Source of the DNA: Devosia yakushimensis
GTDB lineage: Bacteria > Pseudomonadota > Alphaproteobacteria > Rhizobiales > Devosiaceae
Reading direction: 5' to 3'
Length of the DNA stretch: 64,000 nt
Assembly (NCBI RefSeq): GCF_030159855.1
Contig: NZ_BSNG01000001.1
Span: forward strand, 3,472,001 to 3,536,000
Part shown: piece after piece, positions 1 to 7,299 of the stretch
Layout: every line of letters begins with the position of its first letter
Numbering within the stretch: position 1 is the first letter of the stretch
Made by a program: the position numbers and the translations under genes
The notes under the pieces: model-generated
What the model was told of the DNA's origin: nothing
Seen by the model: only the letters and a program-made list of their open reading frames with translations
Database searches by the model: none

Positions 1-517
1 GGGCCGCCTGTTCCAGCTCCTGGGGAATGGAATCGAAATAGCCCTTGAGCATCCAGGTGGCGAAGGGAACGATGGCGGTGGCATGGGCGATGATCAGCGA
101 CCAGAGCGAGCCCATGAGCCCCAGATTGCGGAAGATGCTGAAGAGCGGAATGATCAGCATGGTGGCCGGCAGCATCTTGCTCATCAGGATGAAGAGGCCC
201 ACCGCCTCGCTGCCCTTCATGGTGTAGCGCGACAGGCTATAGGCGGCCAGCACCGAGACCAGCATGGAAATGCCGGTTGCCGCGAGCGCCACGACGGCCG
301 AGTTCAGCAGCCAGCGGGGCATGTCGGTATTGAAGATCAGATTGGTATAGGTCTGCCATTGCGGGTTGTGCGGCCAGAATTGCGGCGGGAAACTGCGCAG
401 GGCATTGCTGGGGGCCAGGGAGGTAATGACCATCCAATAGACCGGGAACAGCAGGACCGAAATCACCACGACCAGCGTGGTATAGAGCAGGATGGATTGG
501 GGCAGCGTGCGTTTCAT
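1..517 (-). CDS. Carbohydrate ABC transporter permease, MalG type (partial, runs off left edge)
   Basis: Inner-membrane permease subunit of a CUT1 sugar importer. About 172 residues are visible: an N-terminal transmembrane segment after MKRTLPQS, a periplasmic stretch, then several hydrophobic helices. The visible part stops at IPQELEQA, the start of the cytoplasmic EAA loop that docks on the ATPase, so the C-terminus lies beyond the window. The ATG follows a GGAGG Shine-Dalgarno. It sits 9 bp downstream of the MalF-type gene and is the last visible gene of the leftward operon beginning at 6,245. No ATPase gene for this transporter is visible, so it is either off the edge or shared. Confidence 0.93.
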   Translation of the reverse strand, partial: MKRTLPQSILLYTTLVVVISVLLFPVYWMVITSLAPSNALRSFPPQFWPHNPQWQTYTNLIFNTDMPRWLLNSAVVALAATGISMLVSVLAAYSLSRYTMKGSEAVGLFILMSKMLPATMLIIPLFSIFRNLGLMGSLWSLIIAHATAIVPFATWMLKGYFDSIPQELEQAA

Positions 518-526
518 GGCGGCCTC

Positions 527-1489
527 CTAATAGATGGCGTGGCTGGTCTTTTTGACCAGGAAGGCGCTGATCACGGCGCAGATGACGAGCGTCACCACGC
601 CGATGGAGGAGGCATAGCCCATGCGGAAGAAATTGAAGGCTTCCTCATAGGTCATGATAGCCAGCGTTTCGGTGGCCCCCACCGGCCCGCCGCCGGTCAA
701 TACATAGATGATGGAAAAATCGCGGAACACCCAGAGCACGGTGAGGATGAGCGTGACGCCCAGGACCGGAGCGATGCAGGGTATGGTGACCCAGAAAAAG
801 CGCTGGAAGACATTGGCGCCATCGACCTTGGCGGCCTGGTAATATTCCTCGGGAATGGACTGGAGGCCGGCCAGGATCATGATGGAAATGAAGGGATAGC
901 CCTTCCACACCATGACCATGGTCACCGCCGAAAAGGCGGTGCTGGGGCTGGAGAACCAGCTCACCGGCCCACCGATCAGCCCGATCTTGATCAGGAGCCA
1001 GTTGAGCACGCCGAAGGAGGCGTCGAGGATCCAGACCCAGGTGACCACGGCCACTACTTCGGGAATGGCCCAGGGCAAGGCGATCAACATGCGGGCAAAG
1101 CTGCGGCCGCGGAATTGCTGATTGACCAGCAGAGCCGTGCCCATGCCCACCACCATGCTGATGGAGGTGACGACCAGCAACAATTGGGCGGTGACGCGCA
1201 GCGCGTTCCAGAAATCGGGAGACGAGAACAGCTTCTGGTAATTGACCAGCGTATAGTCGGCCGAGCCGAAGGAGAGCGTGGCGAATTTGACATCGTGGAA
1301 GCTGATATCGATGGCCAGCAGCATGGGATAGACGAGGATCGCCAGGATCAGCAGGGCCGCCGGAGCCAGCAGCAGATAGCCGAGCTTATTGGCATGTTTG
1401 GGGCTGGCCAGATCGATGCCGAAAAGCCCGGACGACCGGCGCGGGGCTGCAGTTGCGGTGCGGGACTGGCTGAGTTCTGACATCGCCAT
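527..1489 (-). CDS. Carbohydrate ABC transporter permease, MalF type
   Basis: Inner-membrane permease of about 320 residues, the usual size for CUT1 MalF/UgpA-like subunits without a large periplasmic insert. It has a cytoplasmic N-terminus, a first transmembrane helix (LGYLLLAPAALLILAILVY), further helices, and the EAA loop motif EYYQAAKVDGA that contacts the ATPase. It pairs with the MalG-type gene 9 bp downstream. It is separated from the upstream binding-protein gene by a short hairpin, an arrangement that usually lets the binding protein be made in excess. The sugar cannot be read from the permease. The neighbouring aldolase and dehydratase suggest a sugar acid or a sugar oxidised to one. 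Confidence 0.95.
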   Translation of the reverse strand: MAMSELSQSRTATAAPRRSSGLFGIDLASPKHANKLGYLLLAPAALLILAILVYPMLLAIDISFHDVKFATLSFGSADYTLVNYQKLFSSPDFWNALRVTAQLLLVVTSISMVVGMGTALLVNQQFRGRSFARMLIALPWAIPEVVAVVTWVWILDASFGVLNWLLIKIGLIGGPVSWFSSPSTAFSAVTMVMVWKGYPFISIMILAGLQSIPEEYYQAAKVDGANVFQRFFWVTIPCIAPVLGVTLILTVLWVFRDFSIIYVLTGGGPVGATETLAIMTYEEAFNFFRMGYASSIGVVTLVICAVISAFLVKKTSHAIY

Positions 1490-1512
1490 GCTCCTTCTGA
1501 AGAAAAAGGGAC

Positions 1513-1528
1513 CGCCGGAGAACCGGCG
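1513..1528. other. Intercistronic hairpin (CGCCGG / CCGGCG, 4-nt loop)
   Basis: A perfect 6-bp GC stem lies between the binding-protein gene (stop at 1,540) and the MalF permease gene. It has no T-tract in the leftward direction. Such stem-loops commonly stabilise the upstream binding-protein mRNA or cause partial termination; that role is inferred here. Confidence 0.55.
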
Positions 1529-1539
1529 ATCCAGTCACT

Positions 1540-2796
1540 CTATTGCAGAGCCGAAACGCAGTCCTGCAGCACGGCGGCGGTTTCCTCCGCCGTGCGGTTT
1601 TCGATGATCATGCGCTGGATTTCCTCGCGCACGATGCTGGCCAGTTCATTGTAATGGGTCTCAAGGCCCACCGGCACGCGGTCGACCCCGGCCGCCGCGG
1701 CCTTGTCCATGGCTTCGACCACCAGCCCATATTCGGGCGTCGAGGCCAGCACGGCCTCGGTGACCGAACCGGGACGCGGCGCGGGTGCCCCGACGATTTC
1801 GGAGAACAGCTCCTGCATTTCGGGAGACGTGGCGATGGCGATGAAATCCCAGACCTTCTGTTTGCGCTCGTCGGGAATTTCGCTGGGAATGCCGATAATG
1901 GCGGAGGCCCCGCCCACCGGGGGATCGAAGGGAGAGGCCACGAGCTTGAGATTGGGCTTCATCTCCTCGGAGGCCGAGGTCTCGATCACCCCGGCAAGGC
2001 CCGGATTTTCGATGCGCATGGCGACCTTGCCTTCGACAAAGAGCTGGCGGGCATCGCCCCCGGTTGTATCGGCCGGCACCAGGCCCTCGCGGATCAGCGC
2101 GGCCCAGTGATCGATGGCGGCGACCATTTCCGGCGTGTCGAAGGCGGGCTTGCCATCGGGCGTGGTCCAGCTGCCGCCGGCATCCAGCACGAAATTGAGC
2201 ATGTCGTTGATGTAGTTGTTGCCCGCGGCCAGGTGCAGGCCGGTGCCATAGACATCGGTAATACCATCGCCATCATTGTCCTTGGTGAGGGCGCGGGCGG
2301 CGGCGACGAATTCATCCCAGCCCTTGGGAATTTCAAGCCCGGCTTCATCCAGGAGCGCCGTGTTCACCCCCATGATATAGGCGAAATACTGCAGGTTGAT
2401 GCAGCGCGTCGTGCCGTCCCAGGTGCAGAGATTCTGCCCCGCCCAGCCATCGAGATCGAGCCCGGCCTTCTCGATCCAGGGGCCCAGGTCTTCCAGCCAG
2501 CCATTGGCGGCGAAGGGCTGATATTCGAACGAGGCCAGATGCACGATATCGGGTGGCGAGCCGCCGGCGAACTGGGTCATCATGGTATCGGCAAAATCCT
2601 GCCGGGCGATCTGCGTCGCCTCGATGGTGTCGCCGGGATGAGCCTCTTCGAACTTGTCGATTACCGCTTCCCACCAGGGACCGTAAGTGTCCTCGGTGAG
2701 CTGCCAGGTCAGGAATTTGAGCGTCTCGGCCTGGGCCAGGGACGTCGTTGCCAGCAGCAGGCCCAATACGGCCCCTGTCCTTGCCAATTTCCGCAT
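1540..2796 (-). CDS. Sugar ABC transporter substrate-binding protein (first paralogue)
   Basis: Periplasmic family 1 (MalE-like) binding protein of 418 residues with a Sec signal peptide ending near SLAQA. The mature part begins ETLKFLTWQL, followed by the family pattern of a D-rich central region and a C-terminal half ending in an amphipathic helix. It is clearly paralogous to the next gene upstream (2,864-4,126): both share YG-WW-AVI, PPDIVHL-SFEYQ, NGWLEDLGPWIEK and WAGQN. It follows that gene by 67 bp containing a strong hairpin. The GGAGG ribosome site supports the start. Two binding proteins with one permease pair suggest two related ligands delivered to the same channel. Confidence 0.95.
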   Translation of the reverse strand: MRKLARTGAVLGLLLATTSLAQAETLKFLTWQLTEDTYGPWWEAVIDKFEEAHPGDTIEATQIARQDFADTMMTQFAGGSPPDIVHLASFEYQPFAANGWLEDLGPWIEKAGLDLDGWAGQNLCTWDGTTRCINLQYFAYIMGVNTALLDEAGLEIPKGWDEFVAAARALTKDNDGDGITDVYGTGLHLAAGNNYINDMLNFVLDAGGSWTTPDGKPAFDTPEMVAAIDHWAALIREGLVPADTTGGDARQLFVEGKVAMRIENPGLAGVIETSASEEMKPNLKLVASPFDPPVGGASAIIGIPSEIPDERKQKVWDFIAIATSPEMQELFSEIVGAPAPRPGSVTEAVLASTPEYGLVVEAMDKAAAAGVDRVPVGLETHYNELASIVREEIQRMIIENRTAEETAAVLQDCVSALQ

Positions 2797-2832
2797 TCTA
2801 TCCCTCCTCCGGATGCATGCGTTGCGATGGAA

Positions 2833-2856
2833 GCCGCGCCGGGTAACCGGCGCGGC
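2833..2856. other. Intercistronic hairpin between tandem binding-protein genes
   Basis: A perfect 10-bp stem (GCCGCGCCGG and its complement) with a GTAA loop sits between the two binding-protein genes. There is no T-run after it, so it is more likely an mRNA-stabilising or attenuating element than a full terminator. Its position parallels the hairpin after the second binding-protein gene. Confidence 0.65.
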
Positions 2857-2863
2857 ATTGCGG

Positions 2864-4126
2864 CTATTGCAGCGCTTCGGCCTCGGCCTGGATGCGGGCC
2901 GCCACGTCTTCGGTGGGCAGCTTTTCGATCAGCATGCGCTGGAATTCCTCGGCCGCGACCTTGGTGAATTCGTTGTTCTGCGCTTCAAGACCGGTCGGGA
3001 TGCGGTCGACACCGGCGGCGGAGGCCGCAGCCGTGGCATCGATCAGCAATTGCATATGCGGCACGGCGGCAAAGGCGGCTTCATTGACCGAATTGGGCCG
3101 GGGTGCGGGCGAGGCGCCGAGTTCGGAATAGAGCTCCTGGAATTTCTGGCTGGTGGCGAGCTGGATGAACTCCCAGGCCAGTTCCTTTTTCTCCTGCGGC
3201 GTTTCGCTGGCCAGGGTGATCACGTTGGATGAGCCACCCAGCGGCGGCTGGAGCGGGGAGGCAGCGAATTTGAGGTGTTCCTTGATGCCGGGCTCGGCGC
3301 GCTGCACGAAGCCGTTGATCCAGGGGCCATTGATGCGCATGGCGACCTTGCCCTCCATGAAGAGCTGGTCGGTATCACCGCCGACCATGCCCATGGGGGT
3401 CAGTTCCTCTTCCACCAGCGTACGCCAGCGGTTGATGCCCTCGATGGTTTCAGGCGTGTTGATCGTCACCTTGCCATTGCTATCGGTCCAGCGGCCGCCG
3501 GCCGAGAGCACATACATCAGCACGTCATTGGTATAGCTCGAATTGGCCGTGGCCAGGTGCACGCCGGTACCATAGACATCCTTGATGCCGTCGCCGTCGC
3601 GATCGATGGTGGTGGCGCGCGCGGCAGCCAGGAATTCGTCCCAATTGGTGGGAACGGCGACGCCGCCTTCTTCGAGCAATTGCTCGTTATAGGCCAGGAT
3701 GTAGCCGAAATAGAGCAGCATGATGCAATTGGTGTTGCCCTTCCAAACGCAGGCATTCTGGCCGGCCCAGCCGGTCAGATCCATGCCGGACTTTTCGATC
3801 CAGGGGCCGAGATCCTCGAGCCAGCCATTCTCGGCAAAGGTCTGGTATTCGAACGAGGTGAGATGAACGATGTCGGGCGGAGCACCCGCAGCGAACTGGG
3901 TGATCATGGCGTCGGTATAGCCGTCGCGCGGGACCAGGGTGAATTCGATCTTGACGTCGGGATGGCTGGCCTCGAATTCCTCGATGACCGCATTCCACCA
4001 GTCGCCATAGCCCTTTTCGCCGACTTGCCAGGAGACGAAATTGAGGGTTGTTTGCGCCATGGCGGCACTTGGCAATGCCATGGCGCCGGCCAGCAGCAGG
4101 CCGGTCAGGGTGTTTGTCAGCTTCAT
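2864..4126 (-). CDS. Sugar ABC transporter substrate-binding protein (second paralogue)
   Basis: Periplasmic CUT1-type binding protein of about 420 residues. I place the start at the ATG of MKLTNTL, where GGGAGG precedes it by a normal distance; an ORF 21 bases longer exists but lacks that ribosome site. The signal peptide ends near AMAQ. The mature protein shares long identical blocks with its downstream neighbour, which points to a tandem gene duplication. It follows the enolase-superfamily gene by 23 bp in the same operon. Ligand unknown; the enzymes upstream suggest a hexonate, uronate or related sugar. Confidence 0.95.
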   Translation of the reverse strand: MKLTNTLTGLLLAGAMALPSAAMAQTTLNFVSWQVGEKGYGDWWNAVIEEFEASHPDVKIEFTLVPRDGYTDAMITQFAAGAPPDIVHLTSFEYQTFAENGWLEDLGPWIEKSGMDLTGWAGQNACVWKGNTNCIMLLYFGYILAYNEQLLEEGGVAVPTNWDEFLAAARATTIDRDGDGIKDVYGTGVHLATANSSYTNDVLMYVLSAGGRWTDSNGKVTINTPETIEGINRWRTLVEEELTPMGMVGGDTDQLFMEGKVAMRINGPWINGFVQRAEPGIKEHLKFAASPLQPPLGGSSNVITLASETPQEKKELAWEFIQLATSQKFQELYSELGASPAPRPNSVNEAAFAAVPHMQLLIDATAAASAAGVDRIPTGLEAQNNEFTKVAAEEFQRMLIEKLPTEDVAARIQAEAEALQ

Positions 4127-4149
4127 ATGTATCCTCCCAGATGACATGA

Positions 4150-5319
4150 TTATTTGACCATTTCGGCCAGCGCCTGAGCCGAGGGCTCGGCGCCGATGCC
4201 AGGCTTGTCGGGCACGATGTAGCGCCCCGCTTTCACTTCCAATGCGCTCTCGATGTAGGGCGCGTTGCGCGCCATGACCGAGTGCTGGAATTCGTGCCCG
4301 CGCACATTTTGCAGCGTGGCGCTGACCTGCAGGCTCGCGGCAAGGAAAATGCCGGTGCCGATCGTGGCGTGCGGAATGACCGCCCGATGATGGGAGCCGG
4401 CCAGCAGCCCCATGCGGTGGAAAGCGGTGATGCCGGTATGGCCCATTTCGGGCTGGATGATCGCCAGGGGCCCGGCTTCGAGGCGGCGGCGAACGTCATA
4501 GACTGTGCGCCATTCCTCGCCGGCCGCGATGGGCACCGGCGAGTGCTCGGCGGCGCGGGCAATGCCCTCGATATCCTCGGGCTTGCAGACCGCTTCGAGA
4601 AACCAGGGATCGTAGGGCAGGCATTTATGCGCCAGGGCGACGGTTTCCACATCCGTCAGCGTCCAGTGCAGGTCCGCCGCGATCATGGCCTCGGGTCCCA
4701 GCGCAGTGCGCAGCGAGCGAAATTCGGCGACCACGCCGTCATCGGCATGGGGCGAGGCGAATTTGAACTGGGTGAAACCCTTGTCGAGCCAGCTGCGGGC
4801 GAAATCGGCACGCGCCTCAAGGCTGGGCCCCGGAATGCCCGACACATAGGCCGGAATTTCGGCGTGGCGCTGACCGCCCAAGAGCTTAGCCACCGGCGCA
4901 TTGCGCAACTTGCCGCAAATGTCCCACAGGGCAATGTCCACCGCGGCCAGTGCATCGTGATAATAGCCGCCATCGTGGCCGCGCACGCGCATCAGGTCAT
5001 AGAGGTCTTCGTAGATGACGGTGACGTCGAAAGGATCGCGGCCGATGACGAAGCCGGCCAGCAGATCATCGATAATGGCGCGGACGGCGCCGGGTGCGAC
5101 AATGCCATAGGTCTCGCCCCAGCCGACAGTGCCGTCGACCGTTTCGATGCGGCAGATGACGGTGCGGTCCTTGGTCGGATAGACCGTGCGATTGCCGCCA
5201 CGCACGAAGTAGCCGGCTTCGTTGACGCTCTCGCCGGGCTTGGGACCGCCCAGATAGGGCTCGTCCTGGCGGGCGATCTGAATGGTGAAACTCTCCACCG
5301 ATTTGATGCGGCTGGTCAT
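4150..5319 (-). CDS. Mandelate racemase/muconate lactonizing enzyme family protein (sugar-acid dehydratase type)
   Basis: Enolase-superfamily enzyme of 389 residues, probably cytoplasmic. It has an N-terminal capping domain and then a barrel with the expected residues: a lysine at about 186 (FKF), metal ligands D216 (AADLHW), E242 (FLEA) and E268 or E269 (GEEW), and a general base H317 (IPHA). This Lys-His arrangement fits acid-sugar dehydratases and cycloisomerases of the family. Its stop and the start of the preceding aldolase gene's stop overlap as ATGA, so the two are translationally coupled. With a DHDPS-type aldolase next to it, dehydration of an aldonate to a 2-keto-3-deoxy acid is the likely step. 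The exact substrate cannot be read from the sequence. Confidence 0.92.
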   Translation of the reverse strand: MTSRIKSVESFTIQIARQDEPYLGGPKPGESVNEAGYFVRGGNRTVYPTKDRTVICRIETVDGTVGWGETYGIVAPGAVRAIIDDLLAGFVIGRDPFDVTVIYEDLYDLMRVRGHDGGYYHDALAAVDIALWDICGKLRNAPVAKLLGGQRHAEIPAYVSGIPGPSLEARADFARSWLDKGFTQFKFASPHADDGVVAEFRSLRTALGPEAMIAADLHWTLTDVETVALAHKCLPYDPWFLEAVCKPEDIEGIARAAEHSPVPIAAGEEWRTVYDVRRRLEAGPLAIIQPEMGHTGITAFHRMGLLAGSHHRAVIPHATIGTGIFLAASLQVSATLQNVRGHEFQHSVMARNAPYIESALEVKAGRYIVPDKPGIGAEPSAQALAEMVK

Positions 5320-6245
5320 CGGGCTTCTCCTGCTGCGCGTTGGGCCGGCGCATTGCCAAGGGTCAGCAGATCGGAAAGTTCTCTCAGCATCATGTCGATT
5401 TCAGCCAGGCCCAAAGCATCGAACCTGGGTAGAGGCGCCCGCACCGCAGACGAGGAAAACACGCCCCGCCGGATCAGCACTTCCTTGGTGAGGCTCATGC
5501 GGTAGATCATCTGCACCAGCAGGATGGGCAGCGAGCGGATATAGAGCTCGCGCGCCCGTTCGAGCCGGCCGGCGCGGTAGGCCGCAAAAAGCTCGGCATG
5601 GAGATCGGCAATCTCGACGGCCGGCATCAGCGCCACGGCGCCGCGCTCCAGTTCGTCGAAGACATAGCGCGAGCCGCCGCCGCCCATGACGCCATCAAGG
5701 CTATCGCCCGCCGCTTCGATCAGCGCGGTAATCTTGGGGCCGGATGGCAGGGTTTCTTCCTTGACGAAGCGGATGGCGGGCACGGCGCGCACCACCGCCG
5801 CAATGGCCTCGACCGACAGGCCCGAACCCACCGGCGCGGGAGCATTCTGCAGGATGATATCAAGCCCGGCGCCTTCGGCCACGGCGGAGAAGAAGGTAAT
5901 CAAAGCTGTGGGGTCGGTGCCGATGCTGGCCGGGGCCATGATCATGGCTGCCACGGCGCCGGCAGCCTTGCCGGCCTGGCAGAAGGCGATGACCTCGGCC
6001 GGGCTGGCGGCGCTGGCGCCGACCACGAAGGGCTTGCGTCCCGCCAGGGTGCGGCCGACCACGCCGACAAGAAGCGCGCGTTCGCCGGCATCGAGATGAT
6101 CGAATTCGCTGGCGACGCCGGGAAAGACAACCCCGTCGGCGCCAGCGTCCAAAGCGAACTCGGTGACACGCGCCATGGCGGCGGCATCCACGCCACCGCT
6201 CGCGTCAAAGGGCGTCGGCAAGACCGGCAGGACCCCAAACAACAT
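5316..6245 (-). CDS. Dihydrodipicolinate synthase family aldolase/lyase
   Basis: Class I aldolase-fold protein of 309 residues. The Schiff-base lysine is K162 in RFVKEET. The canonical YNxP is replaced by QNAP (Q133 in place of the catalytic tyrosine), and the usual GTTGE strand reads GVASEF, so this is not lysine-biosynthetic DapA. The family includes 2-keto-3-deoxy-sugar-acid aldolases and dehydratases; given the dehydratase downstream, cleavage or dehydration of a keto-deoxy acid is likely. It is the first gene of the leftward operon, with GAGGAG upstream of the ATG and an inverted-repeat operator candidate at 6,269-6,285. Loss of the tyrosine leaves the exact reaction open. Confidence 0.9.
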   Translation of the reverse strand: MLFGVLPVLPTPFDASGGVDAAAMARVTEFALDAGADGVVFPGVASEFDHLDAGERALLVGVVGRTLAGRKPFVVGASAASPAEVIAFCQAGKAAGAVAAMIMAPASIGTDPTALITFFSAVAEGAGLDIILQNAPAPVGSGLSVEAIAAVVRAVPAIRFVKEETLPSGPKITALIEAAGDSLDGVMGGGGSRYVFDELERGAVALMPAVEIADLHAELFAAYRAGRLERARELYIRSLPILLVQMIYRMSLTKEVLIRRGVFSSSAVRAPLPRFDALGLAEIDMMLRELSDLLTLGNAPAQRAAGEAR

Positions 6246-6268
6246 GCTGGATCAGCTCCTCAGTACTT

Positions 6269-6285
6269 GTTCCATATATTGGAAC
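6269..6285. promoter_or_regulatory. Candidate operator, GTTCCATATATTGGAAC
   Basis: A perfect 6-5-6 inverted repeat lies 24 bp before the start of the leftward aldolase operon and about 105 bp before the divergent kinase gene. A further half-site, TGGAAC, is seen at 6,300-6,305. TTCCA/TGGAA arms resemble sites of IclR-family or related sugar regulators, but no regulator gene is adjacent, so the binder is unknown. Confidence 0.6.
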
Positions 6286-6390
6286 TTATTTCTTTCTAGT
6301 GGAACTATGTGCATATGACGTGCTAGTGGTCAAGAGCATGGTTGGCGATAACGCGCGTTGCGGGCCGACCGCGAAGGGAGAGGAGCGGGA

Positions 6391-7299
6391 ATGCTGATTG
6401 GAGTGGAATGGACGTCGCAAGCTTTTGACGCCCAGCTCATCGATAGTTCCGGCGAGGTGATCGCGGAGCTGCACAGGGATGCCGGTACGGCGACGATTCG
6501 GGAGGCCCGTTTCGCCGAAACCTTTGCCGAGATCGTGCCACAGGGCTGGCTCGATCAGGCCGAGGCGGTTTATTTCTCGGGCATGATCACGGGCCGGGGC
6601 GGCTGGGTCGAAACTGGCTTCGCCAATACTCCGGCGGGGCTGGCCGATCTTGGTGCAGCGGCGGTGAGGCAGCCAGGCCGCGGCCTTCCGCTCGTCTTCC
6701 TGCCGGGGGTTTCGTCGCTTGGAGCCCTGCCGGACGTGATGCGCGGCGAGGAGATCCGCGTGCTGGCGGCGGCAGGGGAGCATGCCAAAGCCACGGCGGT
6801 CATGCCCGGGCCGCACACCAAATATGTGGCGGTCGAGGCCGGCCGCATCACGCGGCTGGGCACCTATATGGGCGGGGAAACGGCAAAATTGCTGAGCCGC
6901 GACTCGCTGATCAGCCGGTTGATTCCGGCAGGAGCGCCGCTGAGTGAAGCGGGATATGATCGCGGGCTCATGGCAGCGTGGGACGATGCCCTGCCCGGCG
7001 ACGTGTTGCGGCGATTGTTTTCGGCACGAAGCCTGGTGCTCTTCGAACGCATGCCGGCCGAAGAGATTTCCGGCTATATCGCGGGGCTCCTCGCGGGGGC
7101 GGAAATCGCGGAAGCCGAGCAGGAATGGGCGCTGCACAGCGGCCCGGTGCTCGTGCTGGGCACAAGCCCCGAAGCGCAGCGCTACCTGCGCGCGCTGCGC
7201 CAAAGGGGTATCGAGGCCGAGCCCCGCGTGGTCGCGACGGCGCCCAGCTTTGCCGGGTTGCACCGGGCGCTCCAATCGGAGGCTGCATTGCCGATCTAG
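6391..7299 (+). CDS. dgoK: 2-dehydro-3-deoxygalactonokinase family protein
   Basis: About 302 residues from the ATG of MLIGVEWTS, preceded by GAGAGGAG; an ORF 33 bases longer lacks a ribosome site. DgoK-like features are an N-terminal phosphate-binding strand (GVEWTS), SGMITGRGGW, the DVMRGEE segment, and PGPHTKYV with the following GRITRLGTYMGGE. The enzyme would phosphorylate a 2-keto-3-deoxy sugar acid. It is divergent from the aldolase/dehydratase operon and shares its control region, consistent with one pathway. A phosphorylated-product aldolase (DgoA type) is not in the window. The stop codon overlaps the end of the convergent CocE-type gene by 4 bp. Confidence 0.88.
   Translation: MLIGVEWTSQAFDAQLIDSSGEVIAELHRDAGTATIREARFAETFAEIVPQGWLDQAEAVYFSGMITGRGGWVETGFANTPAGLADLGAAAVRQPGRGLPLVFLPGVSSLGALPDVMRGEEIRVLAAAGEHAKATAVMPGPHTKYVAVEAGRITRLGTYMGGETAKLLSRDSLISRLIPAGAPLSEAGYDRGLMAAWDDALPGDVLRRLFSARSLVLFERMPAEEISGYIAGLLAGAEIAEAEQEWALHSGPVLVLGTSPEAQRYLRALRQRGIEAEPRVVATAPSFAGLHRALQSEAALPI

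Noticed and set aside
83..1480. Long rightward frame of 465 codons opposite the MalF/MalG genes
   Set aside because: It is a mirror of high-GC leftward genes, rich in His, Gly and Asp with no recognisable domain; the same holds for 1,543-2,967 and 59,249-60,748.
6269..6285. Assigning the palindrome to an IclR or KdgR protein
   Set aside because: The arm sequence is compatible, but no such regulator is encoded nearby, so the binder is left open.
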